From positions 1-34,320 of the forward strand of contig RXOA01000108.1 in the NCBI GenBank assembly GCA_003979035.1: a DNA stretch of 34,320 nt, in the 5' to 3' direction. Source of the stretch: Candidatus Bipolaricaulota bacterium. Its GTDB lineage: Bacteria > Bipolaricaulota > Bipolaricaulia > UBA7950 > UBA9294. Both the position numbers and the translations under genes were made by a program. How positions within the stretch are numbered: the first letter of the stretch is position 1; each line of letters begins with the position of its first letter. The notes below the pieces were generated by a model. The model did not search any database and was not told the DNA's origin. It worked only from the letters and a program-made list of their open reading frames with translations. Of this stretch, positions 29,033-34,320 are shown one piece after another.

Positions 29033-29177
29033 GTGGGGAAGCTTGAGGACCCCGACGCCAGGAGAAGCCCGGGGAGGTGTGTGGACACGCTAGGGAGGGC
29101 GTGAGGAACTACCCCCAACGGTGTCATAAAGGCAGCAAGGACTCTACCGCTGTGGCCGACCTAGCTGTCTTTCCCAC
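29033..29177. ncRNA. Candidate structured RNA or terminator region between convergent genes (unassigned)
   Basis: Closing stem GTGGGGAA...TTTCCCAC, internal stems CCCCG/CGGGG and CACGC/GCGTG; non-coding except overlap with the secA 3' end. Confidence 0.25.
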
Positions 29178-31752
29178 AGCAGTTCTTGTATTTCTTCCCC
29201 GATCCGCACGGGCACGGGTCGTTTCGTCCGACCTTCGTCGGGAGCGTGACGGGCTTCGACTTGCCCCGCGGGGGATGGCTGGCGCTCTGACGCGCGTCTC
29301 CCAAGGCGGATGCACTGTTGTGAACCAGCTGTACCTTGCGCTGGGCATCGTGCGGCGCTCCCGATTTGGCCGGAGCAAGGCGAGCACTGAGAACGAGGCG
29401 CACGATCTTTGCGCTGGCCCGGGCAAGCATCTCTTGAAACAGCGTGAACGATTCGCGTTTGAATACCACAAGAGGATCGGTTCCGCCGTATGCGGTCCAC
29501 CCGATCCCTTCACGAAGATCGTCCAAGGTGTAGAGATGTGCCAACCACTGCTCATCAATCGTTCCCAGCATCAGATAGCGTGCGATCAAGGGGAATTGTG
29601 GTCCCAGCCGTTCCTTCTGCCGGCCAAGCGCCGTTCGCAGTTGATCGAGAAGGAATGATGACAGTTGTTCGGCAGAGATCTGCGCGAGTTCGATCGACGC
29701 CTGTCCGGTCAACGCCGCGACTTCTCGCCCCAGCCCCTCCAGATTCCAGTCTTCTTCGGGAATCGATGGGTCGGCGTATCGGGAAACCAGATTGGCTACG
29801 TATTCGATGAACAACTCGTCGAATCGATCATCGAGATCATCGAGAGAGATCTTCTCCGCCGAGTCTTGCGGCGGAAGCAGGAGTCGATCACGCAACGAGT
29901 AGATGGCGTCGCGCTGTTTCGACATCACCATATCGTAGTCGATCAATCGCTTGCGGATTTCGAAGTTGCGGCCTTCCACGCGCTTCTGTGCCCGCCGGAT
30001 CGCGCCGGTCAGCATCTCGTGCTCGATGGCTTCCCCTTCTTCCATCCCCAGGCGATCGAGCAATCCTCCGATCCGCTCGCCCCCGAAGATGCGAAGAAGA
30101 TCGTCGGTCAGCGACAGGTAGAATTGCGACGAACCGGGGTCGCCCTGCCTTCCGGCACGACCGAGCAGCTGATTGTCGATGCGGCGGGATTCGTGGCGTT
30201 GACAACCGATGACGTGAAGTCCGCCGATCTTGGAGACGTTCTCTCCAAGTTTGATATCCGTGCCGCGTCCCGCCATGTTTGTGGCGACGGTGATTGCCCC
30301 GGGCTGCCCCGCATCCTGAACGATCTCCGCCTCTTTCTCGTGGTGTTTGGCGTTCAACACGGTGTGGGCGAGCTTGCGCGCTTTGAGCAGGCGAGAGAGC
30401 TGTTCCGACTTCTCGATCGAGTTGGTGCCGATGAGGACGGGGCGGCCCTGTTCGTGAAGGCTCTTCGTTTCATCCGCGATGGCTTCGAATTTCGCCTTCT
30501 CCGTGCGGAAGATTCTGTCGGGAAGAGCCTCACGGATCAGCGGGCGGTTGGTCGGGATCTCAAGCACCGGGAGGCCGTAGATCTGCTTGAATTCCTCTTC
30601 CTCCGTCTTGGCGGTCCCCGTCATGCCGCACAGGCTTCCGTAGAGACCGAAGTAGTGCTGCAGCGTAATCTGAGCCAGGGTCTGCGATTCCCGCTGGACT
30701 GTGAGCCCTTCCTTGGCTTCCAAGGCCTGATGCAGACCGTCCGAGAAACGGCGATCGGGCATCAGCCGTCCGGTGAACTCATCCACGATCATGACGCGGC
30801 TGTCTTTGACGATGTAGTGGCTTTCCTTCTTGAACAGATGAAGGGCTCGAAGCGCGTTCAAGAGGTAGTTCTGGTTCTCCCTGGCTTCCTCGGTTTCGTC
30901 GTAGAGGTTCTCGACGGAAAGAAGGCGCTCTGCCTTGTGGACTCCCTCGTCGGTCAGTGACAACCGGCGTGCCTCTTCATCAATGTCGAAGTCAATGTCT
31001 CGACGGAACGATCGGGCGATTCCAGCGAACTTCCGGTACTTGTCGATGGTCTGAGATGTGGCGCCGGAGATGATCAGCGGGGTTCTTGCCTCATCGATGA
31101 GGATGTTGTCGATTTCGTCGACGATGGCGAAATCCAGTGGGCCCTGCACCTTTCGATTGGCATACAGCACCATGTTGTCACGGAGGTAGTCGAATCCAAA
31201 TTGGTTGTTGGTCCCGTAGATGATGTCGCAGGCGTACGCCGCCTTCCGCTCCTCGACCTCCATCCCATCTTGCAGGAGCCCCACCGAGAGTCCGACGGCT
31301 TCGTAGGCAGGCCCCATCCACTCCCGATCGCGCCGGGCCAGATAGTCGTTGACCGTAACCACATGGACTTTGCCGACAAGGGCATTCAGAGCCGCAGGCA
31401 TCGTTGCGACAAGGGTCTTCCCTTCCCCGGTCTGCATTTCGGCGATCCTCCGGTCATCCATGACGAGCGCCCCGAGAATCTGCACGTCGAACGGACGCAT
31501 CTCGAGTACTCGCGTGGCAACTTCGCGGATGACCGAAAATACGAGGGGGCGGATCTCCTTGCGTGAGGCGCCGTCGGCGAGACGCTTGCGGCTCCGATCG
31601 ATCTCCTCACGCAACGCAGCGTCGGAGAGCGCGGAGACTTCGTCGGCCCGCTCATTGATCTGTTGAATCTCTTTATCGTAGCGAGCAAGCTGCTGGGCGT
31701 CGGTTTGCCCGAGAAGGTAGTTGACAGCGTGGCGAAAGCGTTGATTACCCAT
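29161..31752 (-). CDS. secA: Preprotein translocase subunit SecA with C-terminal SEC-C zinc motif
   Basis: MQTGEGKTLVATMPAALNAL, VNDYLARRDREWMGP, FVDEIDNILIDEARTPLIISG-type DEAD region, GRQGDPGSSQFYLSLTDDLLRIF, PCPCGSGKKYKNCCG. GTG at 31761 is an alternative start. Confidence 0.97.
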   Translation of the reverse strand: MGNQRFRHAVNYLLGQTDAQQLARYDKEIQQINERADEVSALSDAALREEIDRSRKRLADGASRKEIRPLVFSVIREVATRVLEMRPFDVQILGALVMDDRRIAEMQTGEGKTLVATMPAALNALVGKVHVVTVNDYLARRDREWMGPAYEAVGLSVGLLQDGMEVEERKAAYACDIIYGTNNQFGFDYLRDNMVLYANRKVQGPLDFAIVDEIDNILIDEARTPLIISGATSQTIDKYRKFAGIARSFRRDIDFDIDEEARRLSLTDEGVHKAERLLSVENLYDETEEARENQNYLLNALRALHLFKKESHYIVKDSRVMIVDEFTGRLMPDRRFSDGLHQALEAKEGLTVQRESQTLAQITLQHYFGLYGSLCGMTGTAKTEEEEFKQIYGLPVLEIPTNRPLIREALPDRIFRTEKAKFEAIADETKSLHEQGRPVLIGTNSIEKSEQLSRLLKARKLAHTVLNAKHHEKEAEIVQDAGQPGAITVATNMAGRGTDIKLGENVSKIGGLHVIGCQRHESRRIDNQLLGRAGRQGDPGSSQFYLSLTDDLLRIFGGERIGGLLDRLGMEEGEAIEHEMLTGAIRRAQKRVEGRNFEIRKRLIDYDMVMSKQRDAIYSLRDRLLLPPQDSAEKISLDDLDDRFDELFIEYVANLVSRYADPSIPEEDWNLEGLGREVAALTGQASIELAQISAEQLSSFLLDQLRTALGRQKERLGPQFPLIARYLMLGTIDEQWLAHLYTLDDLREGIGWTAYGGTDPLVVFKRESFTLFQEMLARASAKIVRLVLSARLAPAKSGAPHDAQRKVQLVHNSASALGDARQSASHPPRGKSKPVTLPTKVGRNDPCPCGSGKKYKNCCGKDS

Positions 31753-31767
31753 AGGAGTCACCGGGTC

Positions 31768-31796
31768 AGTATAGGAACGTCGCCCATACCGTTCAA
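31768..31796 (-). promoter_or_regulatory. Predicted secA promoter
   Basis: Minus strand TTGAAC-17 nt-TATACT. Confidence 0.65.
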
Positions 31797-31802
31797 GGAG
31801 GA

Positions 31803-34160
31803 TCAGTCCTCCAGGCGGTCGAGGGCGATGGAGAGGACTTGCAGCTTGCCCCGAAGCTCCGCCGCATTCGTCTCGATCTGCTCGCGCTCCGAAGCCAACA
31901 GATCGCCTTGTTCTTGTTGCGCTTGGAGCAGAGCGAGTTTGGAGCGAACAATCGATGCGGCCCGCTCGTACGCTGAAGCGGCCATCTGAGGTGTGGATCC
32001 GAGCTGCAACACGGCGTTCAGTTGATGAAGATCGCCAAGCGCCATGTACGCCCCCTCATCGTTCGGTGCGATGCTGGTCTGCAATGCCAGCGCGTCCTGC
32101 AGACCGAGGACATCACGAGAGATTTCCTTGTAGCGCTCCGCCGTCAGATAGACGGTTTCCGATGCCGAAACCATGGCCACCAGTTGGTCGATGCGGTTGA
32201 CGATCAGATCAAGTCCCGCGGCCAAGATTTCTTCTGCCTCAGCATCCTGGCCAAGCGATCGGCGAACGTAACCGAGCGCCGGATAGGCGCGAACGTAGTC
32301 GGGTCGAGCCGCGATGAGTCTCTCGAGGATTTCAGCCGCCGTTTGCCCATCGCCGCGCCGCTGAGCGACCAGCGCCCGTAGGTAGGACGCCTGAACTTCA
32401 ATGTCCCGGGGCGGATGACTGGCCATGAGGAAGTCAAGGTAGCGGTCTGCGGCTTCAAGATCCTCCCTTGAGAGACTGACGTTCGCCAACTGAAGGTAGA
32501 CCTCCTCGGAGATGAACCGCGTCAGGCAGAGTTCCAGGTTCTCCGCTGCTTGCTCGATCTTTCCTTGTTGGAGCTGAGCCGCCGCGAGGTAGTAGTACGT
32601 CTGGCGGGCTGCGAAATCGCAGCGAATGCTTGCTGAGAGGAGCGCTTCCGCTTCGGCGGGCTCGCCGGCATCGAGAAACTGCACTCCGCGCTGGTACTGA
32701 ATGTTGGCGCCAAGATCGCGGATCGCGATGAACGACACTGCAATCCCGATGATGGCCAAGAATATCGCCAGAACGGGGATGGTTCTGTTCGGCAGGCGGA
32801 AGCTGAATGTCTGTTTGTCACCGTAGGCCGGCGAGAAGACGAGACCGAGAAGGACGACCGCCGCCCAGGACGACGCGGGAAGATGGGCCGGGAAACTGAC
32901 GATGGCATGGACGCAGAACACGATGATCCCGGCAACCAGAAGCAGGACATCGAATTGCTCCCATTCTCGACGGTTTGCACGAAGGCGGATCCATACGCCG
33001 GCGAACAGGAACACAATCAGCCACAGCGTGGCGATGCCGCCGACGATTCCCAATTCGGCAAGAACCTGGATGTACTCGCTGTGCGCCTGCGCGGCACGGG
33101 CGATTGGCGCGGTGTAGGATGCCCCCCGCGGAGTGGAGAGAAAGGCCACCTTGTAGGGGACGAACTCCAGCTTGTAGTTCCCGAGTCCCACTCCGACCAC
33201 GGGGTGATCCCTGAACATCTCCAGGGCGATCCACCAGTCTTCGGATCGCGTTTGCCCCGAGCTTCTCGCCCAGACTTCGGAGAACCATGTGCTCCCGTCA
33301 TCGGACAATACAACGACGGAATTCAGCGGACCGGAAGGGGCGGCGAACAATCCTACCAGGGTTGCCGATAGGACAAGGGCGATCAGCCAGCGGCGACTGG
33401 AGGAGATCGGGGCCACGGGACGGAAGATTGCCCATCCGGCGATCAAACATACGATGGCGATGGACAGCGCAACGATTGTTCCCGTTTGGTTCACGAACAG
33501 GACGACGCCGAAACAGACGGCGATCATCGCAAGCGAAAGCGTCCGCAGGATTCGTGACCTCAATCGGACAAGAAGCACGATGCTTGGCAGCAGAAGATAG
33601 GCGAGATAGCCTCCGAGGTAATTGCGGTTGCCCATGGTTGAGATGATTGCATCCAGCGGATTGTCGCCCGGGCCTCCGGGAACCACGCCTGCGTACTGGA
33701 GGAGTCCATAGATGGCTGCCAACGTGCCGGCGGCGAGTAGAGCGAATAGGATTGCTGTGACATCGCGAGGGTGTTGCACAAGGTTGCTGGCCAACAGGAA
33801 CGTCCCTCCGAAGCAGAGCATCAAAGCGACGCTTTGCAGCACGACGGAGGAATTGACCGCATTGAGCATCGACAGCAACGCGGAGAGCACCAACAGGGCG
33901 AACGGGAAGATCAATCGAGGCACGCGAACCGTCCACGTTCCCCGTCTCCAGGAAAGGATCCCCCATGTTGCGTAGAGTGTCCCGACGCCGACAAGGGCGA
34001 GGATGGATTTCGTGTAGCCGTACTCCGACGCCGTCGGCCAAACGAAAAGAGGAATGGCGAAGCAAAGCACGGCAAATGCCAACAACAAGCCACGAGGCCG
34101 GCGAGCGATTGTCGATGGATCTTGATTTGGCCTTGATGCTGCGATGCCCGGAAGCTTCAT
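31803..34160 (-). CDS. O-antigen ligase/polymerase-like membrane protein with C-terminal TPR region
   Basis: About 12 hydrophobic segments, Wzy/WaaL-like WWIALEMFRDHPVVGVGLGNYKLEFVPYK..AHSEYIQVLAELGIVG, then TPR-like repeats. Confidence 0.88.
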   Translation of the reverse strand: MKLPGIAASRPNQDPSTIARRPRGLLLAFAVLCFAIPLFVWPTASEYGYTKSILALVGVGTLYATWGILSWRRGTWTVRVPRLIFPFALLVLSALLSMLNAVNSSVVLQSVALMLCFGGTFLLASNLVQHPRDVTAILFALLAAGTLAAIYGLLQYAGVVPGGPGDNPLDAIISTMGNRNYLGGYLAYLLLPSIVLLVRLRSRILRTLSLAMIAVCFGVVLFVNQTGTIVALSIAIVCLIAGWAIFRPVAPISSSRRWLIALVLSATLVGLFAAPSGPLNSVVVLSDDGSTWFSEVWARSSGQTRSEDWWIALEMFRDHPVVGVGLGNYKLEFVPYKVAFLSTPRGASYTAPIARAAQAHSEYIQVLAELGIVGGIATLWLIVFLFAGVWIRLRANRREWEQFDVLLLVAGIIVFCVHAIVSFPAHLPASSWAAVVLLGLVFSPAYGDKQTFSFRLPNRTIPVLAIFLAIIGIAVSFIAIRDLGANIQYQRGVQFLDAGEPAEAEALLSASIRCDFAARQTYYYLAAAQLQQGKIEQAAENLELCLTRFISEEVYLQLANVSLSREDLEAADRYLDFLMASHPPRDIEVQASYLRALVAQRRGDGQTAAEILERLIAARPDYVRAYPALGYVRRSLGQDAEAEEILAAGLDLIVNRIDQLVAMVSASETVYLTAERYKEISRDVLGLQDALALQTSIAPNDEGAYMALGDLHQLNAVLQLGSTPQMAASAYERAASIVRSKLALLQAQQEQGDLLASEREQIETNAAELRGKLQVLSIALDRLED

Positions 34161-34169
34161 CACAGAAGG

Positions 34170-34175
34170 ATTATA
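34170..34175 (-). promoter_or_regulatory. Predicted -10 (TATAAT) with leaderless spacing for the O-antigen ligase-like gene
   Basis: TATAAT then 9 nt then ATG; no Shine-Dalgarno; weak -35. Confidence 0.45.
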
Positions 34176-34320
34176 AGCCAGATGTGGACTTCGCGGTATC
34201 ATCGGCGCCGGGACGCAGCCGCCGCAGGGCGGCATCCCCGAGAAGCGGGGCCAACCGGCGCGCCATTCCGGGCCAGAGATCCCACCGTCTGGTCAGGGCA
34301 TCGAACACTTGGCTTGGGAA
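34171..34320 (-). CDS. C-terminal fragment of an upstream CDS (truncated at right window edge)
   Basis: Open minus frame FPSQVFDALTRRWDLWPGMARRLAPLLGDAALRRLRPGADDTAKSTSGL* from the edge; too short to assign a family. Confidence 0.4.
   Translation of the reverse strand, partial: FPSQVFDALTRRWDLWPGMARRLAPLLGDAALRRLRPGADDTAKSTSGL

Noticed and set aside
29033-29177. Firm SRP RNA (4.5S) call
   Set aside because: Lacks the conserved domain IV loop sequences; similarity limited to short stretches, so left as an unassigned candidate.
29665-30960. 431-aa plus-strand ORF
   Set aside because: Antisense shadow of secA; no recognisable domain.

Overview
The window is a gene-dense bacterial chromosome segment (GC-rich, apparently diderm, no mobile elements or CRISPR seen). 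It is mostly housekeeping: a BMP-family nucleoside-type ABC transporter, a Crp/Fnr regulator with a PAS histidine kinase and an Rcp1-like response regulator, tRNA-Leu(CAG), mraY, an ECF sigma factor with a CBM48-bearing putative anti-sigma factor, lnt/lgt, lptB/lptC/pyrG, secG, rdgB, hrcA-grpE-dnaK-dnaJ, a TrpXYZ-like ABC transporter, secA and an O-antigen-ligase/TPR membrane protein. The most interesting region is about 25.87-26.34 kb. A near-consensus promoter (TTGACA-17-TATAGT) sits 9 nt upstream of the ATG of an unannotated 34-aa ORF, MNQARSTERVQLRHVTGSCFYFCYWFSPGFCETR*. That ORF has a dense Phe/Tyr/Trp/Cys run. Its stop codon lies in a nested hairpin, followed by a strong intrinsic terminator and then the TrpXYZ-like ABC transporter genes. 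This looks like a ribosome-mediated attenuator whose leader peptide is itself translated leaderlessly. The same spacing (-10 hexamer, 9 nt, ATG, no Shine-Dalgarno) recurs at three other genes in the window. All functional claims are inferred from sequence alone; no database search or folding software was run.
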